The notes under the pieces are model-generated. The model made no database searches, was not told the DNA's origin, and worked only from the letters and a program-made list of their open reading frames with translations. A DNA stretch of 64,000 nucleotides from assembly GCF_014698845.1 (NCBI RefSeq), contig NZ_JACJTV010000001.1, positions 186,001-250,000 on the forward strand, read 5' to 3'. Within the stretch, counting starts at the first letter, position 1. The number at the start of each line of letters is the position of its first letter. This document shows positions 27,691-37,307 of the stretch, piece after piece. Made by a program: the position numbers and the translations under genes. The DNA is from Coleofasciculus sp. FACHB-1120 (lineage in GTDB: Bacteria; Cyanobacteriota; Cyanobacteriia; Cyanobacteriales; FACHB-T130).

Positions 27691-27990
27691 ATGACTATTT
27701 ACATCGAAAGTCTGTCTTTGCAGGTTACTCCAGAAGACCTTAAACAAGTCTCTGCATCAGGTTTAGCCAAAAGTGTGGCGATACCAAGCGACCGGAAGAC
27801 AGGCAATGTGCGGGGCTTTGCTTTCCTAGAGAAGGTGGACGCTCCGCAAAAAAAGACAGCTATTTCGGCGCTGGATGGTGCAAAATGGATGGGGCGTTAG
27901 ATGCAGCTCAAACCAAGCCAGATCGAAGGAGAACCCTCGAAAAGAGGGCGATCGCGGTAGATTGGCAGATTGGCAGATTCTAGTACCTGC
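27691..27990 (+). pseudogene. RRM RNA-binding protein gene with apparent frameshift
   Basis: The first 69 codons (27691-27900) encode an RRM fold similar to cyanobacterial cold-inducible Rbp proteins: RNP2 is IYIESL (usually IYVGNL), RNP1 is NVRGFAFLE, and the segment ALDGAKWMGR matches ALDGAEWMGR. The frame then stops at TAG. One base out of frame the text continues ALDAAQTKPDRRRTLEKR, which aligns with the usual RRM end (R-LKVNKAKPRE). A single-base loss around 27895-27900 would explain this. Rbp proteins bind U-rich RNA and help adaptation to cold and localise photosystem mRNAs. Confidence is good for the RRM and moderate for the frameshift. Confidence 0.6.
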
Positions 27991-28089
27991 TTTTACAAGC
28001 CTTGGGCATGACTGGCAACACCAACAAGCATCAGGTGCGGGGGAAAACCCAAAGGCACCATTTTTTAGTCGTATATCAAAGAGGTGAAC

Positions 28090-28284
28090 ATGGCGAAGCG
28101 CCGTAACCCTAAGAAAGAAAAGGCGCAGCGTAATCAAGCATACGCCCGCAAGTTTCGTAAACGTCAAACTACGGGTCGGTTCTCTAAATTCCGGCGTCAA
28201 AGATCGCCCGGAGAGAGAACCAATGAGGAGGATGAAGACAAGATGGGAGGAGGAATGGGAGCAATGGGCGGCGCGATGGGTTAG
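28090..28284 (+). CDS. Small basic protein, 64 residues
   Basis: Starts MAKRRNPKKEKAQRNQAYAR; about one third Lys/Arg in the first 45 residues, then an acidic stretch (TNEEDEDK) and a Gly/Met-rich end (MGGGMGAMGGAMG). Nucleic-acid or ribosome binding is likely from charge, but no known domain is recognised. GAGGTG precedes ATG 28090 at a workable distance. It is on the same strand as the RRM gene just upstream. Confidence 0.6.
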   Translation: MAKRRNPKKEKAQRNQAYARKFRKRQTTGRFSKFRRQRSPGERTNEEDEDKMGGGMGAMGGAMG

Positions 28285-28430
28285 CCATTGCTCGGTGCTG
28301 AGGATTGAGCGCTTAGGACTGAGGGCAGAGGGCTGAAGACTGAGGAAGAAAAATATTTTTCCTCAGCTACTAACTCTTTTGCGAAATTGAGAAAGCCCCT
28401 ATTCAGTCCTCAGTCTTGATTACTCAGTCC

Positions 28431-29822
28431 TCACTCCTGATTACTCAGCCGAGACTGGGCAGCTTGAATCGCTTGTCTCACTTGCTCGAATCCGGTACCG
28501 CCGTAACTGTTACGAGCGGCAACCACTTGTCTTGGAGAGATGGCTTCATAGATGTCTGGCTCAAAAGCTGGGTGCAATTCCTTCCATTCGTCTAAGCTCA
28601 AATCCTTGAGAAGTTTACCGGCAGCGAGGGAAGTTTTTACAACCTTGCCCACGAGATTGTAAGCTTCCCGGAAGGGGACACCCCGCGCTGCTAGGTAATC
28701 AGCAACATCGGTCGCGTTAGAGAAATCTTCCGCGACAGCTTCTGCAAGGCGAGCGGTACGGAATTCTAGCCCCTCGCGAAACAAAATGGTCATTGCTTCT
28801 AGGCAGCCTTTAACGGTCTTTACACTGTCAAATAGGCTTTCTTTGTCGTCTTGTAAGTCTTTGTTGTAAGCCAAGGGTAGCCCTTTCATCAGCACTAGCA
28901 TTCCTTGCAGATGCCCAAAAACACGACCTGTTTTGCCCCGCACGAGTTCAGGCACGTCGGGGTTTTTCTTTTGGGGCATGATGCTGGAGCCGGTGGCGCA
29001 GCTATCTTTGAGGGTGACAAAGCCGAATTCGTGGGATGACCAGAGGATGACTTCTTCCGATAGACGGCTGAGGTGAACCATGATCAGGCTGGCGCTACAG
29101 AGAAATTCAATCGCAAAGTCGCGATCGCTCACACCATCCATGCTGTTGGCATACACCCCATCAAAGTTCAGCAGTTTGGCGGTGTAGTGTCGATCGATGG
29201 GGAAAGTGGTTCCAGCCAGTGCGCCACTCCCTAAGGGCGAGACATTGACGCGCTGATAGACTTCTCCTAGGCGCTCCCAGTCGCGTTCTAGCATTTGAAA
29301 GTACGCAAGCAGGTGGTGAGCTAAAGAGACCGGCTGGGCGCGTTGTAGGTGCGTGTAGCCGGGAATCAGGGTTTCAACGTGATTCTGGGCAAGGTTGATG
29401 AGAACTCCCTGAAATTCGCGCAACTGGCTGCGAATTTGGGAAATTTGATCTCTTAAATAGAGGCGGGTGTCGGTGCCTACTTGATCGTTGCGCGATCGCG
29501 CCGTGTGCAGTTTTTTGCCGACATCTCCGGTAATTTCTGTCAGTCTGCGCTCTACCGCAAAATGAACATCTTCCGCATCTATACCTGGATTGAAGTTCCC
29601 TTCCCGGTATTCTTGGCGGATTTGTTCTAAGCCTGCGACTAGCTGTTGTGCCTCCGACTCGGAAATAATGCCGGTGTGAGCGAGCATTTTGGCATGGGCG
29701 ACCGAGCCGGTGAGGTCGTATTCGATGAGTTCTATATCGAAGCCGATACTAGCGTTGAAGCGAGCGATCGCTGGATGCAACGCCGATTCAAACCGTTGGC
29801 TCCAAGTTTTTTGTTCAGTCAC
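28431..29822 (-). CDS. argH: Argininosuccinate lyase
   Basis: 463 residues of the fumarase/aspartase superfamily. The signature [11 protein letters not shown] is at about residue 280; TARSRNDQV and TPGYTHLQ-like segments are also present ([12 protein letters not shown]). It splits argininosuccinate to arginine and fumarate, the last step of arginine synthesis. The start is GTG without a strong upstream site. A nested hairpin lies in the leader at 29857-29910. Confidence 0.97.
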   Translation of the reverse strand: MTEQKTWSQRFESALHPAIARFNASIGFDIELIEYDLTGSVAHAKMLAHTGIISESEAQQLVAGLEQIRQEYREGNFNPGIDAEDVHFAVERRLTEITGDVGKKLHTARSRNDQVGTDTRLYLRDQISQIRSQLREFQGVLINLAQNHVETLIPGYTHLQRAQPVSLAHHLLAYFQMLERDWERLGEVYQRVNVSPLGSGALAGTTFPIDRHYTAKLLNFDGVYANSMDGVSDRDFAIEFLCSASLIMVHLSRLSEEVILWSSHEFGFVTLKDSCATGSSIMPQKKNPDVPELVRGKTGRVFGHLQGMLVLMKGLPLAYNKDLQDDKESLFDSVKTVKGCLEAMTILFREGLEFRTARLAEAVAEDFSNATDVADYLAARGVPFREAYNLVGKVVKTSLAAGKLLKDLSLDEWKELHPAFEPDIYEAISPRQVVAARNSYGGTGFEQVRQAIQAAQSRLSNQE

Positions 29823-29856
29823 GAGCTTGTTGATAACGTTGGAAAGTTGACAGATT

Positions 29857-29910
29857 CAAAGGCGAGCCGGTTGAAAGTTGGCTCGGCGAGCAGATTTTAG
29901 CTTGCCTTTG
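29857..29910 (-). promoter_or_regulatory. argH: Nested hairpin in the argH leader
   Basis: CAAAGGC (29857-29863) pairs with GCCTTTG (29904-29910), and inside it CGAGCC (29863-29868) pairs with GGCTCG (29880-29885). It lies 35-90 nt before the argH GTG on the transcribed strand. It could be a structured leader; no known riboswitch was recognised. Confidence 0.4.
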
Positions 29911-30014
29911 CAAGCATCTTACTCTTTAACAAATTGCAGGACGAGCAAGCTGTATCCAAACATTCAACTTTCAACCTTCAACCTTTAACTTTTTAGACCT
30001 TCAAACGCCATCCA

Positions 30015-30260
30015 CTAAGCGGTAATCCCTCGAATCAGGTAGCCAAAAAACAGTCCGATTAACAGCGCCCAGACTTGCCCTGATTTAATGAAGTAGTTAA
30101 ACGCATTTTGCATCTGGTCTAACACTTTTGGGTCTCTGATTTGCTGCGCCAACACGGGCCAATTGACCGGCGAGTGCGAAAACCACAGCGATACACTATC
30201 GTAACTGTGGGTCAAGTTGGGCAACCAACCAATTATTTCGTGCATTTCGTTAAGCACCAT
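30015..30260 (-). CDS. Small membrane protein, 81 residues
   Basis: From ATG 30260 the protein is mostly hydrophilic (MVLNEMHEIIGWLPNLTHS) and ends in one membrane helix (VWALLIGLFFGYLIRG). The longer upstream frame (to 30404) is less likely, since it covers the intergenic repeat-like DNA next to the phosphatase stop. It lies downstream of the SpoIIE-type phosphatase on the same strand. Function unknown. Confidence 0.5.
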   Translation of the reverse strand: MVLNEMHEIIGWLPNLTHSYDSVSLWFSHSPVNWPVLAQQIRDPKVLDQMQNAFNYFIKSGQVWALLIGLFFGYLIRGITA

Positions 30261-30417
30261 GACTCTGATTTCCTCACAACAAAAGAGAGATGTTGGCAAA
30301 GGTTGCTCGCGCATCCGTTCAGATTGTATTAACACAAAGCTGATGTCTTTGCTAGTGGGGGAGTCAGTGATGGGTAATGAGTCATGGGTATCGGAAATGA
30401 CCATGACTCATTACCGA

Positions 30418-31842
30418 TTAACTTTTGACCTGCATCACCACTAGCGTCATATCATCTCCGTTACGGCTGGTCGGGCCGATAAACTGCTGTACCTGCTCAA
30501 ATAGGTAATCTAAAATCGCTTGGGTGCCGTTGCAATGCTGGCAAGCCCACTGGAAGGTGCGGCTCAGCTTTTCTTCGTCAAAGCGATCGCCATTTTGATT
30601 TGCCGCATCGGTAAAACCATCGGTGTAATAAATAATCGTGTCGCCGGGATACAGCTGGACTTGGGCATCTTCATACTGGGAATCGGCATCTAGACCAATC
30701 AGCATTCCCCAGGTATCCAAGCGCTTGATGGAACGGGTTGATGCCTGCCACAACAAGGGAGGATGGTGGGCGGCATTACTGTACGACAGGATGCGGGTTT
30801 GCGGATCGTATTCGGAATAGAACAGGGTGACAAACCGATGGGAGTTTTCCAAATCGGCGTACATCACCCGGTTTAAATGTTGCAAAATCTTCGCTGGTGA
30901 GTGCCTGTTTAGCACTTCGGCTCGCAGCATCCCCCGCGTCATCGTCATAATTAGACCGGCGGGGACACCTTTGCCCATCACATCCCCAATTACCAGGCTC
31001 CACGGAACCAATCCTCTTTGGGCGGTTTCCACTTCCGAATCGCTGCTCGTTTTGGGTCGCAGCTGGTCATAATTGGCGGGAATGAAATCATAATAATCTC
31101 CGCCAACGCGACTAGCTGTTTGGCACTTTGCCGCTAGTTCGACTCCATAAATATCAGGGCATTGTCGCGGCAGTAAGCGCAGCTGGATATCGGCACCAAT
31201 TTCTAATTCTTTATCCAGGCGTTCTTTTTGGCGGAGTTCGACGGTGAGTTCATCGTTCGCGATCGCTACTGCTGTTTGATCGGCAACTAAGCGCACCAAC
31301 TTTTGTCGGGTATCTGTCCAAATATATTTGGGATCGCGGCTGAAAACATAAAGACGCCCTCGCTCTGCATTTTTCACCAGAATCGGAGTGCCAAATACCT
31401 GAATGTCTGGCCCCAAAAACCGAGTCAGTTGAGCATCCAATGATGGCGGGGAAGCGATCGCCTCCCCCTCTGCTGTTGTCGAAGCATTACTTGTCTGACG
31501 GGTTGCGGCGTTAAGCGCCTTGCGAATATCCTGACAAGACTGACCTTCCTGACAGTGCAAGCGTTCTAGCCGCACCTGACCATTGGGCAAAAACCGGATG
31601 AGAATGCCACCATCGGCATCTGTCACCCGCGTTGCCATCAGCGGAATCAACTCCAAAAACTGATTTAAGTTATTGAAGCTACGCAGGGCAAACCCTAACG
31701 ACGAGAGCAAGTCTTGAATCTTGCGCTGTTCTCGATGCAAACGCGCCACCAGTTCTTTGAGCGCAAAAACTGGCGTTGTTTCGGCAGTGGTACCGCCGTC
31801 AGGCAAGGGAGATGGCTGGCGAGGAAGGGGCACAGCAGTCAT
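30418..31842 (-). CDS. GAF-SpoIIE (PP2C-type) serine phosphatase
   Basis: About 474 residues from ATG 31842; a TTG nine codons earlier is an alternative. A short coiled coil leads to a GAF-like domain (about 45-215) and a PP2C/SpoIIE domain with all metal motifs: SRVGGDYYDF, VIGDVMGKG, YYTDGFTDA and GDDMTLVV. Such RsbU-type phosphatases act on anti-sigma antagonists in partner-switching pathways. No RsbV/RsbW-like gene lies next to it. Confidence 0.92.
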   Translation of the reverse strand: MTAVPLPRQPSPLPDGGTTAETTPVFALKELVARLHREQRKIQDLLSSLGFALRSFNNLNQFLELIPLMATRVTDADGGILIRFLPNGQVRLERLHCQEGQSCQDIRKALNAATRQTSNASTTAEGEAIASPPSLDAQLTRFLGPDIQVFGTPILVKNAERGRLYVFSRDPKYIWTDTRQKLVRLVADQTAVAIANDELTVELRQKERLDKELEIGADIQLRLLPRQCPDIYGVELAAKCQTASRVGGDYYDFIPANYDQLRPKTSSDSEVETAQRGLVPWSLVIGDVMGKGVPAGLIMTMTRGMLRAEVLNRHSPAKILQHLNRVMYADLENSHRFVTLFYSEYDPQTRILSYSNAAHHPPLLWQASTRSIKRLDTWGMLIGLDADSQYEDAQVQLYPGDTIIYYTDGFTDAANQNGDRFDEEKLSRTFQWACQHCNGTQAILDYLFEQVQQFIGPTSRNGDDMTLVVMQVKS

Positions 31843-31869
31843 AGCATCAGGAGTCAGAGTTCCGCACAA

Positions 31870-32395
31870 AGGTTTTAGCTGTCAGGATATCTTCACAGAT
31901 TCTGGCTTCAGGATTGCCAGTTTCGGCAACGGTTTGGAGAAAGCGCCTCTTATTTAAAAAAAATCAGAAGGCGTTAGAGGAGAATTGTTCCCGATTACTA
32001 TCGCAACTGTTGCCGGTTGCAGCTAGCTGTCCGGACGCGATCGTTCAGCAATAGGAGCCGATTTGGCTGTTCTTGAGGTGTAACTATACCCCTAATTACA
32101 GGTTCTGCCAATCACCCGGAGGGGCTTTTTGAAAACTTATACATAAGTCTATAGACGGAAAGTTCACCATAGCTGTCGCCATCGTAAACCCGATCTCTCC
32201 TAAAGCGCCCTTCCTTCTGTTTTATTCGTTCATCGGCAGTATAGCCTAAGGGTAGCAGAGAGAAAATATCTACCTATAGAGGGATTTTAAAAGAGAAGGC
32301 TGTAAATCGTAACTGGATGGGGCGTGTATCCCCAAAGTAAAAATTTCTTCCAAAAGAACATCTGGAATCGAATCGGGTCAGAAAGCTCTAGTAGC
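31870..32395. other. Intergenic region, nothing recognised
   Basis: About 525 bp between the phosphatase start and the degenerate frame below. It is AT-rich after 32090, with no clear hairpin, gene or RNA signature. It probably holds the phosphatase promoter. Confidence 0.5.
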
Positions 32396-32698
32396 ATGGC
32401 GTTTCTCGATAGCATTTTTAGTAAACCCATTGCAGGTTTCATGTCAATGGTTCTCTTTGCTCCGCTTGCTTCTTAGCAGTTTTTTAGCAAAGAATTGCCA
32501 ACTTTGATTGCCAATTTTAAGAAAGGGCTTCCGGGTGAGAAACTTGAATCCCTGACGACGACCCTAAAGAATCTGATCATCCAAAAGTTCAGCCGAAACC
32601 GAAGGGTGCAGGTGGGGATTGCCCACCTGAATCGGCAATTTAGGCTGCCCAAGGAGATGAACTACATAGACTGTCTAATCATGAAATCTAATCATTGA
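32396..32698 (+). pseudogene. Candidate short gene interrupted by one TAG
   Basis: ATG 32396 opens a frame reading MAFLDSIFSKPIAGFMSMV up to TAG at 32474-32476. The same frame continues without a stop to 32698 (QFFSKELPTLIANFKKGLPG... ). If the TAG is ignored, the product is about 100 residues. It has no recognised domain. It may be a broken small gene or chance. Confidence 0.25.
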
Positions 32699-32717
32699 AA
32701 TCCAAAATCCAAAATGG

Positions 32718-33701
32718 TCAACCTAAACCGAGTTCGCGCTTGAGCAAGTTAATTGACTTGGTGCCAATATAATTTTCGCTACATAATACCTCCGGAGGAC
32801 GAATAATGTCTTCCCGGGCGGCGCTGACTGCCGCTTTGACGGTGGCAAAACTGGCGCGATCGCTAACAATCGTTTGGGCACTGCGAACGATTGCGTTGAG
32901 TTTGTAGGTGTCTTTTACTTGGGCTGTCATCACTAGCAAATCATCCCCACGCAGGCTGTGGATAAGAATTTCTGCAACGCCGAGAATGCCTGAGCTGAGG
33001 CTCACCAGACCCATACAGCTGTCTTTAGGGAGGCGTTGAACTAGATTGAGTTCTTGAGCGTAGTCGTAAATATCGACGGGGATGACGCGCACTGCTCTTG
33101 GGGCAGCGATCGCTTCCGCATCCCCAATAAAATAGCGGCTAGTCACCACGGTGCCAGAGTGGGTTTGATCGAGGACTTTACTGAGTTCCTCCATCGGCAC
33201 CAATTGAACGGGTATCCCTAAAGATTTCTCCAGTTCCTGAACCATCAACTCCCCAGCACCCATGTCTCGTGACGGGACTGTAACCAACACCCGCGCACTA
33301 CAGCGTAAGCGCCAGTCAACTTCTGCTAGGAATAGTTCCCTGGCTTGGTTGAGGGTGCAACCTTGGTTGAGCAGGTCATCCAGGCTGTGCTGCACCAGCT
33401 TGTAAGCTTGAGGATATTGTTCGTGTATAGGACCGCTGTGTCCAGTACCGCCCTCGTTTCCTTGGGCTTTGACATAAATTCCCGATCCGGCTTGGGATTC
33501 TACTAATCCAGTGTCTTCTAGTTGCCGGTATACCTTGCTAATGGTATTCCGGTGCAGACCTGTTTGCATTGCCAGCTGCCGAGTGCTGGGCAATCGATGA
33601 CCAGGGGGAAACTGTCGCGAGGCGATCGCAAATTGCATTTGGTCAAATAGTTGTTTTGATGCTGGAATTTCACTGTCTGGTTGAATATGAAACTGAACCA
33701 T
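32718..33701 (-). CDS. GntR-family transcription regulator
   Basis: 327 residues from ATG 33701, which has GGAGG at an ideal distance; the longer frame to 33764 lacks it. The N-terminal winged helix-turn-helix is visible (ASKQLFDQMQFAIASRQFPP, then LPSTRQLAMQTGLHRNTISKVYRQLE). The C-terminal 230 residues are a cyanobacterial-type sensing domain not assigned to FadR, HutC or MocR classes. Target unknown; it may act on its own promoter. Confidence 0.88.
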   Translation of the reverse strand: MVQFHIQPDSEIPASKQLFDQMQFAIASRQFPPGHRLPSTRQLAMQTGLHRNTISKVYRQLEDTGLVESQAGSGIYVKAQGNEGGTGHSGPIHEQYPQAYKLVQHSLDDLLNQGCTLNQARELFLAEVDWRLRCSARVLVTVPSRDMGAGELMVQELEKSLGIPVQLVPMEELSKVLDQTHSGTVVTSRYFIGDAEAIAAPRAVRVIPVDIYDYAQELNLVQRLPKDSCMGLVSLSSGILGVAEILIHSLRGDDLLVMTAQVKDTYKLNAIVRSAQTIVSDRASFATVKAAVSAAREDIIRPPEVLCSENYIGTKSINLLKRELGLG

Positions 33702-33866
33702 TTGTGAGCCTCCAAGGACTCTGATTCTCATGAAGCCGTGAGAAGGGCAATTCTTTAATAGCATAATGCGCTACAGAAGCTGAGTTATCACGCTGGTTTT
33801 TCAATATCCTGTTTCCTCCTCAATTGACCTGCGGTGTACACCCAAGTCGGCAGACTCTCCCCAAAC

Positions 33867-33887
33867 CCCTCTCCGATACGGAGAGGG
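33867..33887. repeat. Short copy of the GC-rich palindrome
   Basis: Perfect stem CCCTCTCCG / CGGAGAGGG with a 3-base loop, same core as the repeats near 14.7 and 25.5 kb. It lies upstream of the GntR gene and downstream of the deacetylase gene on the minus strand. Confidence 0.7.
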
Positions 33888-33978
33888 ACTTTGAAGATTT
33901 CTCCCCTTAGAAAGGTAGGGAAGGCGCTGTTCTTGTTAGGTCTGAGAGCGCTTTGAGCAAAATAAGTCTAGAGCGCAC

Positions 33979-35139
33979 TCACTCAGGAAAATAATTTTCG
34001 GGTTGTTCTCCGGGTGAGTGCGGAAATTCCTCCAATAAAGGGGGAATCTGTGTTTCTGCTTCCCCAGTAGAGACGGAGTTAGGGGCATCTATCGTTTCTT
34101 GCCTCTGGAGGAGTTCTGGCAGGGTGACAAACTCATATCCCTGCTTTTTGAGTTTTTCAACGATCTGGGGTAAAGCCTGAACCGTTGTCGAATGGTTGCC
34201 GCCACCATCATGCATCAGCACAATAGAGCCGGGAAAGGCACTCTTGAGAATGTTTTTGACCAATTTGGGTGCGGAGAGGCGGTGGCGACGACTGTCCGCG
34301 GAGTTAATCGACCACATCATCACGGCGTAGTTGTTCTTTTGGGCGTAAGCTGCTAGTCCATTTTGTAAGTTGCCGCCGGGAGGGCGGAAGTAAGCGGTTG
34401 TGACTCCGGTTGTCTTGTAGATGAGTGCGGCTGTATCGTCTATTTCCCTTGCCGCCGTAGCCTCGTCCATCTGACGATAAGAGTGATGCCAGGTGTGGTT
34501 GCCAATGGCGTGACCTTCCGCAACCACTCGTTGAGCTACGGCTGGATAACTTTGCAGTTGTTCTCCTACCCAGAAGAATGTGGCTTTTATGTTATTTTTC
34601 TTGAGGATGTCCAGCACTTGCAATGTCGTTTTACCCCAAGGGCCATCATCAAAAGTGAGGGCGATGATTTTATTCTTCGGCGTTACCCGATAAATGGTTT
34701 TTCCTTGATATTCGATAGGCACTGGGAAGGTTTTTTCAGATGCGGGTGGGAGAGCGATCGCAGAAGGTGTTGTTTCACTCGGTAGATTTTCCGGTTCGAC
34801 AATGGGGAGTAGTTGCTGAACTGGATTGGATGGTGCGATCTCCAAGTGTATGGGCGATCGCGAGGCGTCTACTCTTTCGGCTATACCGCTACTCGCTGGC
34901 GGTATTATTTCCCTCGGCGACGAAGTTTCGGGTTCGACACTGGGGCGTTGTTGAGGGAGTTGTTGAGCTTCCGGCTTGTCCTGACGAACCTCTATCGCAA
35001 ACTGATCCTGAGGGGAAGGTTGAGGTGACGGCTTGATGATTTTATTGACGATAAGCGCCGTTAAGGTAACGATAGCGATGCAGGTAAGTTGCTGAGTGAA
35101 TAATCCGGTTGGTTTTTCTTTTTCTTTCCAGTCTGCCAA
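33979..35139 (-). CDS. Membrane-anchored polysaccharide deacetylase
   Basis: 386 residues, start TTG 35139 with AAGGAGTT a few bases upstream. An N-terminal helix (about 18-33) anchors it; a Pro/Glu/Ser-rich linker (about 35-140) precedes a NodB domain with LTFDDGPWGKTT (general base and metal Asp), HTWHHSY (metal His pair), FRPPGG and VLMHDGGGNHS. Such enzymes remove N-acetyl groups from peptidoglycan or exopolysaccharide outside the plasma membrane. The last 35 residues are unstructured. Confidence 0.9.
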   Translation of the reverse strand: MADWKEKEKPTGLFTQQLTCIAIVTLTALIVNKIIKPSPQPSPQDQFAIEVRQDKPEAQQLPQQRPSVEPETSSPREIIPPASSGIAERVDASRSPIHLEIAPSNPVQQLLPIVEPENLPSETTPSAIALPPASEKTFPVPIEYQGKTIYRVTPKNKIIALTFDDGPWGKTTLQVLDILKKNNIKATFFWVGEQLQSYPAVAQRVVAEGHAIGNHTWHHSYRQMDEATAAREIDDTAALIYKTTGVTTAYFRPPGGNLQNGLAAYAQKNNYAVMMWSINSADSRRHRLSAPKLVKNILKSAFPGSIVLMHDGGGNHSTTVQALPQIVEKLKKQGYEFVTLPELLQRQETIDAPNSVSTGEAETQIPPLLEEFPHSPGEQPENYFPE

Positions 35140-35506
35140 GGTTGAACTCCTTCCCTTACCCCTTGATAATTTTTGAGTTTTTAATGATTACAAAACCTAG
35201 TTATTGTTCTTGACTCACCCCCCTAAATCTCCCTTTTTTCGGCAGCCAGCAACTCTTCAATAACCGCACAAAACTATACAATAGAGCTGCCGAAGATTAC
35301 AAATTATTTAAAATATAGAATCTTTTAAACAAACAAGCTATGGTTTGGTTTATATAAAATTTCTTCATAAAAAAATGCGATAATTTGTGCAGCACTTCCA
35401 TGAAGTTTTAAATACTTTATTCCGGTAAAAAGTAGGGCACTTTGCTGGTAGACAAAATAGTAGCACTATCTGCTAAAAAAACGGCAGAGGACACAGAAGA
35501 ATTATC
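35140..35506. other. AT-rich divergent intergenic region
   Basis: 367 bp between the divergent deacetylase and dienelactone hydrolase genes, very AT-rich at 35300-35440. CGGCAGC near 35239 and GCTGCCG near 35288 form a distant inverted repeat. No gene or RNA is recognised; it should contain promoters for both genes. Confidence 0.4.
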
Positions 35507-36253
35507 ATGACAGAGAGCAAGATTCGGACAAAAAACCTCAAAATTGCCAATGGCGATCTAGAAATTGCGGCTTACCTGGCAATGCCGGAAGGGGAGGGGT
35601 CTTTTCCCGGTATTGTGGTGTTGCAGGAAATTTTTGGGGTGAATGCCCACATCCGGGAGGTAACGGAACGAATTGCCAAGGAAGGCTATGTAGCGATCGC
35701 GCCAGCAATCTTTCAACGCCAAGCACCGGGTTTTGAAACCGGCTACACTCCAGAAGACATTCAAATTGGCAGACAGTACAAAGACCAAACTCAAGCCTCA
35801 GAACTACTCGGCGATATCCAGGCGGCAATTAATTACCTCAAAGCCTTGCCCGAAGTAAAACCTGTCTTTGGCTGCATCGGCTTCTGCTTTGGGGGTCACG
35901 TTGCTTACCTCGCCGCTACTTTACCCGATATCAAAGCCACAGCATCATTCTACGGTGCTGGCGTTGCCACGAACACTCCCGGCGGCGGCGAACCAACCAT
36001 CGCACGCACAAAAGACATCAAAGGCACGCTTTACGCCTTTTTCGGCATGGAGGACGCTAGCATCCCCGTCGAACAGGTAGATCAAATTGAAGCGGAGCTA
36101 GAGAAACACCACATTCCCCATCGTGTCTTTCGCTACGATGGAGCTGAACACGGGTTTTTCTGCGACCATCGCGCCAGTTACAATGACACCACAGCCGCCG
36201 ATGCCTGGAAGCAGGTAAAACAGCTGTTTGAACACGAACTTCAAGCGGCATAA
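35507..36253 (+). CDS. Dienelactone hydrolase family protein
   Basis: 248 residues. The catalytic triad is visible: Cys in GCIGFCFGGHVA (about residue 125), Asp in FFGMEDASIP (about 177) and His in GAEHGFFCD (about 209). The family opens dienelactones in ring-cleavage pathways and also hydrolyses other esters. The start is supported by its fit to the family. Rps1-type gene follows 63 bp downstream on the same strand. Confidence 0.93.
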   Translation: MTESKIRTKNLKIANGDLEIAAYLAMPEGEGSFPGIVVLQEIFGVNAHIREVTERIAKEGYVAIAPAIFQRQAPGFETGYTPEDIQIGRQYKDQTQASELLGDIQAAINYLKALPEVKPVFGCIGFCFGGHVAYLAATLPDIKATASFYGAGVATNTPGGGEPTIARTKDIKGTLYAFFGMEDASIPVEQVDQIEAELEKHHIPHRVFRYDGAEHGFFCDHRASYNDTTAADAWKQVKQLFEHELQAA

Positions 36254-36316
36254 ATTTTTTCCCACACTAGCAATCAGCGAGTTGGGAATTACTTTTTTTC
36301 AATCAACTAAGTTGTC

Positions 36317-37219
36317 ATGAATTCCAAATCGACCTCTTCTCAAGATGCAAAATCCTCATTTTCTATGGACGATTTTGCCAAAGCTCTCGAACAACACGAC
36401 TACCAATTTCACAAGGGGCAAGTCGTGCGCGGTAAAGTGGAAACCCACGAAAGTGATGGTGCCTATGTAGACATTGGCGGCAAGTCTTTGGCTTTTTTAC
36501 CTGTTGATGAGGCGTCGTTGAGACGGGTAACAGATTTATCGATTGTGCTGCCGTTGCAGGAAGAACGGGATTTCCTGATTATCCGAGAGCAAGATGCAGA
36601 TGGTCAGGTGACGCTTTCAGTGCGGCAAATGGAGATCAAGCAGGCGTGGGATAACCTGGCTGATATGCAGGAAGCGAATCAAACAGTGCAAGCCCGTGTC
36701 ACTGGCATCAATAAGGGGGGCGTTACGGTAGAAGTGCAGGGGTTGCGGGGGTTTATTCCGCGATCGCACTTGGTGGAACGCGATAACCTGGAGTCCCTGG
36801 TTGGTGAAAAGCTAACGGCTAGCTTTTTGGAGGTTTCTGCTGACACGAACAAACTGGTGCTTTCTCAACGGCAAGCGACTCGTTCTGTTGCCATCACTCA
36901 GATAGAAGTTGGGCAGTTAGTCGAAGGGAAAATTACTGGGGTGAAGCCCTTCGGTGTGTTTGTTGATTTGGATGGAATTACTGGTTTGCTGCATATTAAA
37001 CAAGTAAGCCAAACCTACATCGAATCTCTAGCATCATTATTTCAGGTGGGTCAAGTAATCAAAGCGTTGATTGTTGATATCGATGAAGGTAAAGGTCGGG
37101 TTTCTTTGTCTACCAGAGTCTTAGAAAATCATCCAGGAGAAGTGCTGGAAAATATGGCTGAGGTAATGGAATCAGCTGAGTCGCGTTCTGAACGGGCGAG
37201 GAAAAATCTCACCAGATAG
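36317..37219 (+). CDS. S1-domain ribosomal protein, Rps1B-like
   Basis: 300 residues with three S1 RNA-binding domains: about 34-105 (QVVRGKVETHESDGAYVDIG), 123-187 (ARVTGINKGGVTVEVQGL) and 202-270 (GQLVEGKITGVKPFGVFVDL). Cyanobacteria carry two S1 homologues; this length and the divergent first domain resemble the Rps1B type, which does not require Shine-Dalgarno sites. Binds mRNA on the 30S subunit or nucleic acids in general. Followed by a HIP1-containing terminator. Confidence 0.85.
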   Translation: MNSKSTSSQDAKSSFSMDDFAKALEQHDYQFHKGQVVRGKVETHESDGAYVDIGGKSLAFLPVDEASLRRVTDLSIVLPLQEERDFLIIREQDADGQVTLSVRQMEIKQAWDNLADMQEANQTVQARVTGINKGGVTVEVQGLRGFIPRSHLVERDNLESLVGEKLTASFLEVSADTNKLVLSQRQATRSVAITQIEVGQLVEGKITGVKPFGVFVDLDGITGLLHIKQVSQTYIESLASLFQVGQVIKALIVDIDEGKGRVSLSTRVLENHPGEVLENMAEVMESAESRSERARKNLTR

Positions 37220-37235
37220 GTGTTTGGAAGATAAG

Positions 37236-37274
37236 AAGCGATCGCACTTGGGAATCAAGAGTGCGATCGCTTTT
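37236..37274 (+). terminator. Terminator with HIP1 sites in the stem
   Basis: AAGCGATCGCACT (37236-37248) pairs perfectly with AGTGCGATCGCTT (37260-37272) around an 11-nt loop and is followed by TT. Each arm contains a HIP1 octamer. It lies between convergent genes and could work on both strands. Confidence 0.75.
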
Positions 37275-37307
37275 GATTTGAAGGATGCGATCGCGTCTTT
37301 GTTGATG

